Below are positions 23,849 to 32,999 of a stretch of DNA of 64,000 bases, one piece after another (the stretch's first letter is position 1; every line of letters starts with the position of its first letter). The notes under the pieces were generated by a model. It worked only from the letters and a program-made list of their open reading frames with translations. It was not told where the DNA came from and did no database searches. The position numbers and the translations under genes were made by a program. The stretch is from CAZKWG01 sp964615375 (GTDB lineage Bacteria; Myxococcota_A; UBA796; CAZKWG01), in contig CAZTOW010000013.1 in assembly GCA_964615375.1 (NCBI GenBank), positions 124,001-188,000 of the forward strand. The letters are read 5' to 3'.

Positions 23849-25708
23849 TTATCCGCCCTCCTGCACCTGGGCCAGCAGGGCCTGGCACTGGCTCGCGTCC
23901 TCGCCCTTGAGCGCCGGGCAGGCCCGCAGCAGCAGCCCCTCGGCGTCCTTGAGCCGCTCCGCCTCGGCCAGCGTCCCGGCCAGCCAGGCCAGATCCGCCG
24001 GATCGGCGCCTGGATCCGCCGCCTTCTGGACGGCCTGGTCCAGGCGCCCGCTCTCGGCCAGGGTGGACAGCTCGAGGCTCAGCACCTTCTGGCGCGAGCG
24101 CGCGTCCGGCGGCTGGAGCAGCTCGGCGACGACCACGGACTGCTCGGCCCGCCCGGCCTTGGAGAGCAGCAGGGCGTGGTTGAAGCCCGTGGCGAACAGG
24201 GCCGGGTCCAGCTTCGTCGAGCCCCCGGCGATGGCGGCCAGCTTCGTGTCGGCCGCCACCAGATCCTCCGCCTCCACCGCGCAGCGATAGCCCAGCTTGT
24301 CGAAGCGCAGGCGCAGGTCGGCGCCCATGGAGGCCCGCTCGCCCGCGGGGGTGGCGACCACCTCGGCCAGGCAGTCGGCCGGGCGGCTCGCGTTGGCAAG
24401 CGCGCTGGCGAGGTTGAAGCGCGCCGTCGCCGGACCCTGGGCGCGGATGGCGGCCAGCACCACCGGGCTCGCCGTGGGGAGGGACTTGTAGGCCATCTGC
24501 CCCGCCACCTCGCGCAGCAGCGGGTCGGTCTCGCCGCGGACGATGGCGGCGCTGAGGATCTCCCAGCCCTCCTTGGGCCGCCCCTCCGCCGCCAGCAGCC
24601 AGGCCTCCGCCGCGTCCAGCGCCGAGCCCTTGGGCGCCACCTTGCGCGCCTGCGTCAGCACGCTGCGCGCCCGCGGCAGGTCCTTGTCCTCCACCAGGAT
24701 GCGCACCAGGAGCGAGGCCCCCTCCACCACCATGTGCTGGAGCTTCTCCTCGTCGCTCTTGCGGAGGATCCCCGACATCATCCCGGTGTTGTGGACCTCC
24801 ACCCAGCTCTCGCCCTGAAACGCCACCTCCAGGTCCGCGCGCGCGCCCTTCATGTCGCCCACGGCCGCCCGCGCCTGCCCGCGCAGGATGCGCGCGTCCA
24901 GCCGGTCCGGGTTCCGCACCAGCACGGGATCCAGCACCTTGATCGCCCCGGCCGCGTCGCCCGCGTTGTACAGGTCCGCCGCCCGCACCACCTGGCTGAC
25001 GGTGTCCACGCCCAGCGCGCCCATCAGCTGCGTGGCCTCCGCGGTGCGCCCGCTGGCCTGCGCCACCAGGCCCTCGATCATCGTGACCAGATCCTCGCGG
25101 GCCGAGCCCCGGCAGGTGCCGACGAGCTGCTGCGCGCCGGAGACGTCCTTCTGCTCCAGGCGAAGCTGGGCGTCCAGGCAGGCGATCTCCGGGCCGGGCA
25201 GGTGGACCTCCGCCGCGTCCAGCGCCGCGCCCGCGCCCTTGTAGTCGCCCGTGCGCAGCAGCACGCTCTGGAGCGCCATCTGGGCGTCCAGGGACTCCGG
25301 GTCCAGAGAGATGGCCTTGTTCGCCGCGCTCTTCGCGGCTCCAAAGTCCTGGCTGGCGAAGGCCGCCTCGCTCAGCGTCGTCCAGCCCCCCGGCTGGTCC
25401 GGGTACAGGCCGGTCAGCTCGGTCAGCAGCGACTTCGCGTCGCGGCTCTTGTTCTGGAAGAGCAGCGCGTACCCGAGGCCCTGCATGGCCAGCCCGCACT
25501 TCGGCTCGGCCTGGAGCAGCTCACGGAAGCGGGCCTCCGCCCCCTTCGGGTCACGCGCGCGGAGGGCCTGGTAACCCTGGTCGTAGAGCTCTATCCCGCG
25601 CTCGGAGGTGGGCTCCCAGGCGGCGTGAGCGGGGAGCGAACCAAAAAGAAGGGCGCCGCACAGCAGGCGCCGGAGGGGGCTGGGGGGTGGCCTTGAACCA
25701 GGGGGCAT
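23849..25708 (-). CDS. Exported TPR-repeat protein
   Basis: The 619-residue product has a signal peptide (about 1-30, cleavage near LPAHA|AW). About a dozen helix-turn-helix TPR-type repeats follow, such as GIELYDQGYQALRARDPKGA and ALLFQNKSRDAKSLLTEL. The open frame extends a further 340 codons upstream. The true start is the ATG at 25708, because GAGG lies 6 nt before it and the signal peptide begins there. It is probably a periplasmic or outer-membrane-associated scaffold; partners are unknown. It is the first gene of the run TPR-GNAT-bcp, and is divergent from the gene at 25820. Confidence 0.8.
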   Translation of the reverse strand: MPPGSRPPPSPLRRLLCGALLFGSLPAHAAWEPTSERGIELYDQGYQALRARDPKGAEARFRELLQAEPKCGLAMQGLGYALLFQNKSRDAKSLLTELTGLYPDQPGGWTTLSEAAFASQDFGAAKSAANKAISLDPESLDAQMALQSVLLRTGDYKGAGAALDAAEVHLPGPEIACLDAQLRLEQKDVSGAQQLVGTCRGSAREDLVTMIEGLVAQASGRTAEATQLMGALGVDTVSQVVRAADLYNAGDAAGAIKVLDPVLVRNPDRLDARILRGQARAAVGDMKGARADLEVAFQGESWVEVHNTGMMSGILRKSDEEKLQHMVVEGASLLVRILVEDKDLPRARSVLTQARKVAPKGSALDAAEAWLLAAEGRPKEGWEILSAAIVRGETDPLLREVAGQMAYKSLPTASPVVLAAIRAQGPATARFNLASALANASRPADCLAEVVATPAGERASMGADLRLRFDKLGYRCAVEAEDLVAADTKLAAIAGGSTKLDPALFATGFNHALLLSKAGRAEQSVVVAELLQPPDARSRQKVLSLELSTLAESGRLDQAVQKAADPGADPADLAWLAGTLAEAERLKDAEGLLLRACPALKGEDASQCQALLAQVQEGG

Positions 25709-25819
25709 CTGGGTCCTCGTCTCGGGGGGCACAGCGTTGATCCTGCACACGATTGACCACATCGGCCACTCGCGGTTCGCGGGATCCGATCCGGGGCGCC
25801 GTGGGGCTAAGATATCCTT

Positions 25820-26881
25820 GTGCCCCGCGACGACCTCACCCCCCTCTCCGAGCTGCTCAGCCCCGACGTGCGCGCGCGGGTCGAGCGACAGCTCGTCGAG
25901 TTGGAGCGCCACGTCGGCGCCCTGCCCGAGCGCGAGATGCGGCGGACCCTGCTGACCGGGCGGGTGGCGCAGATGGCCGACTCCGAGCTGGTCGCCCTGC
26001 TGACCCTGCTGGTGGGCCGGGTCTCGGAGGGGGCGCCGGGGGCGCGGGTGCTGCTCATCGAGCTCGCCCTGGACGACAGCGTGCTCTCCACCCTCTCCTA
26101 TGGGCGCAAGGCCGCGGCCTACGCGCTCGCGCGCCGCGTGGGGGCCGAGGGCGTGGCGCGCATGTTCCTGAGCCCTCGCCCGCGGGAGAACCTCACGGCC
26201 GACGAGGCCATCGACGACAACGAGCACCTCTCGCTGCCGCTGGGGATGCGGCGCTCGGCGGCGCGCACCCGGGACCGCATGCTGCTGGACCGCCTGGTCC
26301 ACGACCGCGACCCGCGGGTCATCGCGCTGCTGCTGGACAACCCGCGGGTGGTCGAGCGCGACGTGGTGCGCATCGCCGCCATGCGCCCCACCCAGCCCGA
26401 CGTGCTGGCCGTCGTCGCCCGGCACCGCCGCTGGTCCGGGAACTACCGCGTGCGCAAGGCCCTGGCCTGCAACCCCTACACCCCGCGCCCCGTCGCGATC
26501 CGCCTGCTGCCCAGCCTGATGGTGCAGGACCTCCGGCTCGCGCTGCAGAGCGCCAGCCTGGACCCGCTGGTGGAGGAGGAGATGCGGCGCCTGCTCGGCC
26601 TGCGCGCCCGCGCCCCCGGACCCGCGCCCGAGCCCGTGGCGGACGCGGAGATCGACGCGCTCGTGGACGCGCTCTCCGCGCCGGACCCGCTGGCCGAGGC
26701 GCCCCTGGACCCGAGCGCCCTCGACGAGGCGCGCGAGCACCAGGAGGAGGCCATCACCAACCCCTTCGAGGAGGAGGAGGCCGAGGATCTGCGCGCCGAG
26801 ATCGAGGCGCTCCTGGAGGCGGGCCGGGGAGGGTTCGCGCTGCGGCCGGTCGAGGAGGACGACCCCTTCGACCAGAGCTGA
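25820..26881 (+). CDS. Unknown helical-repeat (HEAT-like) protein
   Basis: The 353-residue protein is predicted to be almost wholly helical. The middle part contains repeats such as DPRVIALLLDNPRVVERDVV and NYRVRKALACNPYTPRPVA, which look like HEAT or leucine-rich variant units that mediate protein contacts. The C-terminus is highly acidic (EEEEAEDL, EEDDPFDQS). No signal peptide or membrane helix is seen. The GTG start at 25820 has no RBS and lies only 7 nt after a GCTAAGAT sequence, so the mRNA may be leaderless. Its function is unknown. It is convergent with tatA. Confidence 0.65.
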   Translation: MPRDDLTPLSELLSPDVRARVERQLVELERHVGALPEREMRRTLLTGRVAQMADSELVALLTLLVGRVSEGAPGARVLLIELALDDSVLSTLSYGRKAAAYALARRVGAEGVARMFLSPRPRENLTADEAIDDNEHLSLPLGMRRSAARTRDRMLLDRLVHDRDPRVIALLLDNPRVVERDVVRIAAMRPTQPDVLAVVARHRRWSGNYRVRKALACNPYTPRPVAIRLLPSLMVQDLRLALQSASLDPLVEEEMRRLLGLRARAPGPAPEPVADAEIDALVDALSAPDPLAEAPLDPSALDEAREHQEEAITNPFEEEEAEDLRAEIEALLEAGRGGFALRPVEEDDPFDQS

Positions 26882-26882
26882 A

Positions 26883-27125
26883 TCAGGCCGAGGTCGTGCG
26901 GTCCTTCGAGCTCTGACGCAGCTCCTCGGCCGGCGTGACGTCGATCTCCTTCATGTCCCGCTTCTTCTCGTCGTCGGGCGTGGTCATGCCGTCCTTGAAG
27001 GCCTTGACGCCCTTGCCCATCTGGCCGAGCACGTCCGGCAGGCGGCCGACGCCGAAGAAGATGAGCACCATGACCAGGATGATGATCAGCTCGGTCGTGC
27101 CGAGGCTACCGATGGCGAGGTACAT
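26883..27125 (-). CDS. tatA: Sec-independent protein translocase subunit TatA
   Basis: The 80-residue protein has the TatA/E layout: a short N-terminal hydrophobic helix (TELIIILVMVLIFFGVGRLP), the Phe-Gly hinge, an amphipathic helix (LGQMGKGVKAFKDGM) and a charged tail. TatA multimers form the channel that exports folded proteins across the inner membrane together with TatC, which is not in this window. The start is the ATG at 27125 (MYLAIGS) rather than the longer frame from 27167. It begins 7 bp after the hutI stop, so the two genes are probably co-transcribed. Confidence 0.92.
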   Translation of the reverse strand: MYLAIGSLGTTELIIILVMVLIFFGVGRLPDVLGQMGKGVKAFKDGMTTPDDEKKRDMKEIDVTPAEELRQSSKDRTTSA

Positions 27126-27132
27126 GGTGGGG

Positions 27133-28371
27133 TCATAGCCCGGAGCCCGTGAGGCCGCCACCCCCAAGGACCAGGCGGCCGTCGCGGATCACGGCATCCG
27201 CGCGCGGGAAGCCCAGGTGCTGGACCAGCGGGGCGAGCTCGGGCGGCTCGCCGGGAGGCGGCGTGAACAGCGCGAGATCGCCCACGCTCCCGGGCCCGAG
27301 CCAGCCGAGCTCCGGCCTCCCCAGCGCGCGCCCGGCGTGCCGCGTGACGCCCAGCACGGCCTCCTCCACCGTCAGCCGCTGCAGCACGGTCGCCAGGCTG
27401 AGGCAGGCCCAGAGGTCGTGGACGGGCGAGGACCCGGGGTTCAGGTCGGTCCCCACCGCGAGCGGCACCCCCGCCTCGCGCAGGGCGGCGACCGGCGGGG
27501 AGACGTCGCGCAGGTAGAGCTGGGCCCCCGGCAGCAGCACAGCCACGGTCCCGTGCTCGGCCAGCGCCGCCACCCCCGCCTCGTCCAGGCGCTCCAGGTG
27601 GTCCACGCAGGTCGCGCCCAGCCGGGCCGCCGCCGCGGCGATCCCGGTGTAGGCCACCTGCTCGGCGTGGGCCCGGACCTTAAGGCCGGCGGCCCGCCCC
27701 GCCTCCAGGATGGCCACCGCCTCGTCCAGGGAGAAGGCGCCCACGTCGCAGTAGACGTCCACCGCCTCGGCCAGCGGCGCGCAGCGGGGGAGCTGCTCCT
27801 CGATGACCTGGCGCACGTAGGCGTCGCGGCGCTGCCGGAAGTCCGCGGGGATGGCGTGGGCGCCCAGGAAGGTGGGGACCACGCGGACGAGGTCGTCGCA
27901 GGCGCGCGCGGCCTCCAGCATGCGCGCCTCGGGCTCCGGCGCGAGCCCGTAGCCGCCCTTGATCTCCACCGTGGTCACGCCCCGGGCCAGGAAGCCTCGC
28001 AGGCGCGCGCGGGCGAGCGCGGCGAGCGCGGAGGCCTCCGTCGCGCGGGTGGCGGCGACCGTGGACAGGATGCCGCCGCCCGCCTCCAGGATCTCGGTGT
28101 AGGAGGCGCCAGCCAGGCGACGCCGGTACTCGTCGGCGCGCGAGCCCGCCCACACCGCGTGCGTGTGGGGGTCCACGAGGCCGGGCAGCCCCACCCTCCC
28201 GCGCCCGTCCACGGTCCGCTCGGCGTCGGGGGCGTGCGCGCTCGGGCCCACATAGACCACCTGTCCATCCCGGAAGGCGATGGCGGCGCCCTCCATCCGG
28301 CCGAGCTCCGGGGCCTCGGGAGCGCAGGTGTAGAGCCGAGAGAGGTCGTGGACGAGAAGATCGGCGCGCAT
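27133..28371 (-). CDS. hutI: Imidazolonepropionase
   Basis: The 412-residue amidohydrolase matches HutI (EC 3.5.2.7), which hydrolyses imidazolone-5-propionate to N-formimino-L-glutamate in histidine breakdown. The metal ligands H69 and H71 are in DPHTHAVWAG. Further conserved segments are EIKGGYGL, FLGAHAIP, VRAHAEQ (third His) and GTDLNPGS (metal-binding Asp). The length is normal. No hutH, hutU or hutG is nearby, so the rest of the pathway must be elsewhere. tatA follows after a very short gap. Confidence 0.95.
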   Translation of the reverse strand: MRADLLVHDLSRLYTCAPEAPELGRMEGAAIAFRDGQVVYVGPSAHAPDAERTVDGRGRVGLPGLVDPHTHAVWAGSRADEYRRRLAGASYTEILEAGGGILSTVAATRATEASALAALARARLRGFLARGVTTVEIKGGYGLAPEPEARMLEAARACDDLVRVVPTFLGAHAIPADFRQRRDAYVRQVIEEQLPRCAPLAEAVDVYCDVGAFSLDEAVAILEAGRAAGLKVRAHAEQVAYTGIAAAAARLGATCVDHLERLDEAGVAALAEHGTVAVLLPGAQLYLRDVSPPVAALREAGVPLAVGTDLNPGSSPVHDLWACLSLATVLQRLTVEEAVLGVTRHAGRALGRPELGWLGPGSVGDLALFTPPPGEPPELAPLVQHLGFPRADAVIRDGRLVLGGGGLTGSGL

Positions 28372-28471
28372 GTGAACCCAGGCTCAAGATATCGCACCGT
28401 AGAGGGACCGCGTGAAGTCCCTCTGCGGTCCGCTCACAGAGAGGCTATATTCCCGCGCAGGAGGCCTCCCC

Positions 28472-29077
28472 GTGCTTCGACGCCTGCTCCCCTCCTTGAT
28501 GGCGGCCCTGCTCTGCCTCGCCCCGGGCGCGGCGGAGGCCGGGCGTCCCGCGCTCGATCCTCAGAACCGCGTCCACGCTGGCCTCAGCGTGGCGGGCGGC
28601 GAGATGTTCGACGCGCCCTCCTTCGGCGCGGCCGTCGGCTTCGACAGCCGGATGAGCCGCCTCTTGAGCGTGGACGTGGGCGGCTTCGTGAGCCCGATGC
28701 CGCTCGGGGAGGTCCCCGCGAGCTTCGAGGCGGCGGGGAGCTCGATCTACCTGCGCCACGGGATCTACGTGGCGCCCGGCTTCCGCATCCCGCACCGCGC
28801 GAGCGAGGGGCTGAGCTGGGACGTGCTCATCCGCGCCGGCTTCGCGGGCGTGTGGTGGACGGACGCGGCGGCCACCTCCACCCGGCTCGGGGACGACTAC
28901 CTCGTGGGGCTCGACCCGGCGGGGCTGGGCGGCGTGGACTTCGTGCTGCGCAAGGGCAGCCTCGGCGCCCGCCTGGGGGCCAAGGGCTACGCGTTCACGC
29001 CCTTCTCCCAGAGCACGCTGGAGCCGGTCCTCGTGCTGCGCCCGCAGGGCACGGCCGAGGCCTTCTACCAGTGGTGA
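28472..29077 (+). CDS. Exported outer-membrane-like protein, unknown
   Basis: The 201-residue product begins with a signal peptide (LRRLLPSLMAALLCLAPGAAEA). Alternating hydrophobic and polar residues with many Gly and aromatic positions follow (RVHAGLSVAGG, GIYVAPGFRIP), and it ends in aromatic residues (AFYQW), as small beta-barrel proteins do. The GTG at 28472 is chosen because AGGAGG lies 7 nt upstream and the signal peptide starts there. GCTATATT at 28444-28451 is a likely -10 element. No specific family is recognised. It is convergent with the FG-GAP lipoprotein gene. Confidence 0.6.
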   Translation: MLRRLLPSLMAALLCLAPGAAEAGRPALDPQNRVHAGLSVAGGEMFDAPSFGAAVGFDSRMSRLLSVDVGGFVSPMPLGEVPASFEAAGSSIYLRHGIYVAPGFRIPHRASEGLSWDVLIRAGFAGVWWTDAAATSTRLGDDYLVGLDPAGLGGVDFVLRKGSLGARLGAKGYAFTPFSQSTLEPVLVLRPQGTAEAFYQW

Positions 29078-29081
29078 GCGC

Positions 29082-30923
29082 TCAGAGGCAGAAGGACTCC
29101 TCCCAGGTGTTCTCGTCGTTCTCGTCGTGACAGTCGTTGACGGCGGCGTCGCCGTTGACGATCGCGATGAAGCCATAGACGGGGGTGGGGACGCTCTCCA
29201 GGTCCACCTCGATGGAGGCCGAGCGCATCCCGGCCTCCAGCCCGTCGTGGTAGGCGTGGTTCCACACGGAGATGTCGCCCGCGTCGGTGATCGCGCGGAT
29301 CTCCAGGTTGACGTCGTCCTCGACGCCCAGCGTGCCGCCGTTGGCCAGCGCCACCCACAGGGTGAACCTGCCCTCCGCGCAGTCGAGGGGGCAGACGTCG
29401 AGGATCTGCACCTGGAGGTCGGGCAGCCCCACGCCCTCGGCGAGCGTGACGTCGCCGGAGCGGAAATTGTTGTATCCCGCCGTCCAGTTCGACTCGGGGT
29501 AGGCCAGGATGGACAGGTCGTCCTCGACGTTGGTGATGCTGTAGGCATGCTGGTTCCAGACCGGGCGCCCGGCCATCCAGGAGTCGTCCGCGTCGCCCAC
29601 GACGCGCACGCCGTTCTGGGAGCCGGTGTAGGCCGCCGAGGTGTAGACGATCTCGGCGTGGCCATCGTTGTCCACGTCCGCGATGGCGGGGTACTCCGAG
29701 CAGGTGGGTGAGCTGTGATCCTCCTCGATCAGCTTGACCGCCCCGGTGGCCCCGTCGAAGACGAAGAGGCTCTGCTCATCGGCGTAGACCACCTCGGCCT
29801 CACCGTCGCCCTCGAAGTCGAAGACCGAGGAGCCCGTGTAGCCGGAGGAGGAGTCGTCGGTGCGCTGGCTCCAGCGCTCCGATCCGTCGGCCTCCAGCAC
29901 GATGTACTCGCTCATGCCGGCGACGCCGATCTCCGGCTCGCCGTCACCGTCGAAGTCGGCGATGGTCGGGGGGCCACTCGCGCGCCCGGTGTAGTCGCCG
30001 CTCCAGAGGATGGTCCCGTCGTCGTCCTGAAGGCGCACGCTGCCCGAGCCGCTGACCACCATCTCGCCGTAGTCGTCGCCGTCGAAATTGCCGATGGCGA
30101 CGAAGCCGTCCGAGCGCCCGTTGGCCCAGAGGGTAGAGCCGCCCACGTCATAGGCGGCGTTCCCGACCACGGCCTCCTGCACGCCGTCCTGGTCCAGGTC
30201 CGCCACCACGCCCATCGCGGCGTAGGTGCCGCCTGGGAAGCCGGTCCCTGAGCCCTCGCTCCCGCGCCCCAGGGTGGAGCCGTCCGCCCCGTTGAGGATG
30301 ACCGAGCCCAGCACCACCTCGGCGAGCCCGTCGCCGTCGAGGTCACCGATGCCCACCGCCCCGCACTGACCGTCCGGCACGCCGCTGGCCGACCAGAGCG
30401 TCGCGCCCTCCCCGCTCACGGCCAGGGTGGCGAAGGCGCCGGAGCCCACGATCTCGGGCTCGCCGTCGCCGTCGAGGTCGCCGATGGCCGGGGTCATGGG
30501 GGCGAGGCCGAGGCCGCTCACGCTCCAGAGCTCGCTGCCGGTGTCCCCCGCCAGGGCGATGATCTCGCCCGCGGCGTTGGCGACCACGACCGCGGGGATG
30601 TCGTCCTCCGTGATCGATCCATCGCGGTTCTGGTCGTAGATGCGGCCCACCACGGGGGCGGTGTAGGCGTCCCCGATGGAGGCGGTCCACTCGATGACGG
30701 GGGTGAAGGTGCCGACCTCCCCCGCCGTCTCGCAGCTCTCGTCGATGCTGGTCGGCTCCGCGTCCCAGCTCTGGTCCGGGCAGGCGTCGTCGTCACCGCC
30801 GCCCTCGTCGGTGTCGTCCCCGGATCCCGAATCCGAGCCCTCCCCGGCCTTGGGGATGTGCTTGAAGTCGTTCTCGTTGATGCAGGCGCCGAGCGCGAGG
30901 ACGGACAGAACAGCGACGCGCAT
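29082..30923 (-). CDS. FG-GAP/VCBS repeat lipoprotein
   Basis: The 613-residue protein starts with a lipoprotein signal (LALGAC, Cys14) and an acidic Ser/Asp/Gly linker (about 28-47). From about residue 80 to 440 there are FG-GAP-type loops (DLDGDGEPEIV, DFDGDGEPEIG, DVDNDGHAEIV), predicting a beta-propeller. The last 150 residues form a different module with CPLDC and WNHAYHDG. The open frame continues upstream, but the ATG at 30923 has GGGAG 6 nt before it and starts the signal. It is probably on the outer membrane or cell surface; function unknown. Confidence 0.8.
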   Translation of the reverse strand: MRVAVLSVLALGACINENDFKHIPKAGEGSDSGSGDDTDEGGGDDDACPDQSWDAEPTSIDESCETAGEVGTFTPVIEWTASIGDAYTAPVVGRIYDQNRDGSITEDDIPAVVVANAAGEIIALAGDTGSELWSVSGLGLAPMTPAIGDLDGDGEPEIVGSGAFATLAVSGEGATLWSASGVPDGQCGAVGIGDLDGDGLAEVVLGSVILNGADGSTLGRGSEGSGTGFPGGTYAAMGVVADLDQDGVQEAVVGNAAYDVGGSTLWANGRSDGFVAIGNFDGDDYGEMVVSGSGSVRLQDDDGTILWSGDYTGRASGPPTIADFDGDGEPEIGVAGMSEYIVLEADGSERWSQRTDDSSSGYTGSSVFDFEGDGEAEVVYADEQSLFVFDGATGAVKLIEEDHSSPTCSEYPAIADVDNDGHAEIVYTSAAYTGSQNGVRVVGDADDSWMAGRPVWNQHAYSITNVEDDLSILAYPESNWTAGYNNFRSGDVTLAEGVGLPDLQVQILDVCPLDCAEGRFTLWVALANGGTLGVEDDVNLEIRAITDAGDISVWNHAYHDGLEAGMRSASIEVDLESVPTPVYGFIAIVNGDAAVNDCHDENDENTWEESFCL

Positions 30924-31012
30924 AGGAGCTCCCTCGTCCAGAATCCAGGGGGATTCGAGATATGACAAGGGGAGCGCTCCCACGCAAGGCGCGGGCCCGA
31001 CGAGCCCGCCGC

Positions 31013-32914
31013 CTACAGGCTCGCGCTGGCCCGCTCCAGGAGGCCCTGGAGGCGCTTCGTGAAGCCCTCGGCGTCCTCCAGCCGGCCCTCGGCGATGTTG
31101 GCGTAGTCCAGGAGCAGGCGGGCGAAGGGCTCGATGCCCTCCTTGCCCTCGCTCTGGAGGCGCGCGAGGTTCTTGACCATCGGGTGCTCGGGGTTGATCT
31201 CCAGCACGCGCTTGCTGCCGCCCACCTTCTGGTTGGCGGCGCGCAGGATGCGCTCGAGGTTGGCGCTCATCGCGCCCTCCTGGTCCACCAGCACCGCCGG
31301 GGAGTCCGTCAGCCGGCTGGAGAGGCGCACCTCCGCCACCTGCCCGCCCAGGATGTTCTCCATCCAGCCGGCCAGCGGCGTGGCGTTCTCGCGCGCGGCC
31401 TTGGCGACCGGATCGTCGCTCTGCTCGTCCTGGGGCAGCTCGCCGTGGGTGGCGCTCTTCAGCGGGGTGTTCTCGAAGGTGCGGACGTGCATGGCGACCC
31501 ACTCGTCGACGGGGTCGTCCATCAGCAGCACCTCCCAGCCGCGCTTCTTGAAGCCCTCCAGCACCGGGCTGGAGGCGATGCGGTCCTTGTCCGCGTCCGC
31601 CAGGTACCAGATCGCGTCCTGGCCCTCCTTCAGGTCTGCCTTCACCTCGGAGAAGGAGCGCCAGATGCTGGGCGTGGGCGTCTCGGCCGGCTCGCCGTCC
31701 TCGCCCACGATCTCCTGGGCCGGGGCCGCCGGAACCTCCAGCGAGCGGGTGCTGCGGAAGCGCAGCAGGCCCACCAGCGCGTCCTTGTGCTCGGTGTCCT
31801 CGGCGATGCCCTCCTTCAGGATGTGGCCGAACTCGGCCCAGAAGGCGTCGTAGGCGGCGCGGTCCTTGTTGGAGACCTCGCGCAGCTTCTTCAGCACGCG
31901 CTTCGTGAGCTGGGCGCGGATGGCGCGCAGCACCGGGGTCTGCTGGAGGATCTCACGGCTGACGTTGAGCTCGGCCTCGGGCGCGTCCACCACCCCGCGC
32001 ACGAAGCGCAGGTAGCGCGGCATCAGCGACTCGGCCTGGTCCAGCACCTTGACCCGCTTCTGGTAGAGGCGCAGGCCCGGCTTGAAGTCGAGGCGGTCCA
32101 TCTCCCAGGGGCGGTGCTTGGGGATGAAGAGCACGGCCTGGAACTGCAGCGGCGCGTCGGCCTGGACGTGCAGACGCAGCAGCGGCTCCTGCCAGTCGCC
32201 CGTGACGTGCTTGTAGAAGTTGTCGTACTCCTCGTCCGTGATCTCCTGGGGGTTGCGGGTCCACAGGGCCTGCTCCTGGTTGGCGCGCTGGGCGTCCACC
32301 GTGATCGGCCAGGAGACGAAGTCCGAGTGCTTGCGGATGATCTCCCGGACCTTCTCCGCCTCCAGGAACTCCGTGGCGTCCAGGCGCAGGTGCAGGGTCA
32401 CCTTCGTGCCGCGGCGGGTGCGGTCGCTCTCCTCGATACGGTAGCCGTCGCCGCCGTCGGAGACCCAGCGCACCGGGCTGCTGTCCGGGCGCGCGGACAG
32501 GCTGTCCACCACCACGCGGTCGGCCACCATGAAGCTCGAGTAGAAGCCCACGCCGAAGCGGCCGATCAGGCCCTCGGCGGACTCGCCCCGCTCCTTGATC
32601 GCCGCGGCGAACTTGCGCGTGCCGCTGTGGGCGATGGTGCCCAGGTGCTCGATCGCCTCGGCCTCGGTCAGCCCGATGCCGTCGTCCTCGATGGAGATGG
32701 TGCCCAGCCCCTTGTCCACCGTGATGTGGATCCCGGGCTCGCCGTCCACCGGGCGCAGATCCGAGCGGGAGAGCCCCTCGAAGCGCGCGCGGTCCAGCGC
32801 GTCCGAGGCGTTGCTGACCAGCTCGCGCAGGAAGATCTCGCGGTCAGAGTAGAGGGAGTGCGTGACGAGATCGAGGATCTGCCGGACATCGGCTTCGAAA
32901 CGATGGGTCTCCAC
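31013..32914 (-). CDS. htpG: Molecular chaperone HtpG (Hsp90)
   Basis: The 633-residue protein is a full-length bacterial Hsp90. The N-terminal GHKL ATPase domain contains SLYSDREIFLRELVSNASDA (20-residue segment near the start), ISIEDDGIGLT, IGRFGVGFYSSFMVAD and TRRGTKVTLHL. The middle domain (LDFKPGLRLYQKRVKV, LMPRYLRFVRGVVD) and the C-terminal dimerisation domain are intact. It is a cytoplasmic ATP-dependent folding chaperone. It stands alone on the minus strand with an 85-bp gap before the HNH gene upstream. No heat-shock promoter could be recognised. Confidence 0.97.
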   Translation of the reverse strand: METHRFEADVRQILDLVTHSLYSDREIFLRELVSNASDALDRARFEGLSRSDLRPVDGEPGIHITVDKGLGTISIEDDGIGLTEAEAIEHLGTIAHSGTRKFAAAIKERGESAEGLIGRFGVGFYSSFMVADRVVVDSLSARPDSSPVRWVSDGGDGYRIEESDRTRRGTKVTLHLRLDATEFLEAEKVREIIRKHSDFVSWPITVDAQRANQEQALWTRNPQEITDEEYDNFYKHVTGDWQEPLLRLHVQADAPLQFQAVLFIPKHRPWEMDRLDFKPGLRLYQKRVKVLDQAESLMPRYLRFVRGVVDAPEAELNVSREILQQTPVLRAIRAQLTKRVLKKLREVSNKDRAAYDAFWAEFGHILKEGIAEDTEHKDALVGLLRFRSTRSLEVPAAPAQEIVGEDGEPAETPTPSIWRSFSEVKADLKEGQDAIWYLADADKDRIASSPVLEGFKKRGWEVLLMDDPVDEWVAMHVRTFENTPLKSATHGELPQDEQSDDPVAKAARENATPLAGWMENILGGQVAEVRLSSRLTDSPAVLVDQEGAMSANLERILRAANQKVGGSKRVLEINPEHPMVKNLARLQSEGKEGIEPFARLLLDYANIAEGRLEDAEGFTKRLQGLLERASASL

Positions 32915-32999
32915 GGCCGGATCTCCAAAGTGGGGTGTGGGGATGGATTGGCCGTGTGGCTAGGCACCAAGCGGGGGGGCGTCAAGGTGGGGGGCACGC

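Noticed and set aside
23126..25696. 856-codon plus-strand frame
   Set aside because: It is antisense to the GNAT and TPR genes, with His/Arg/Gln-rich composition typical of shadow frames.
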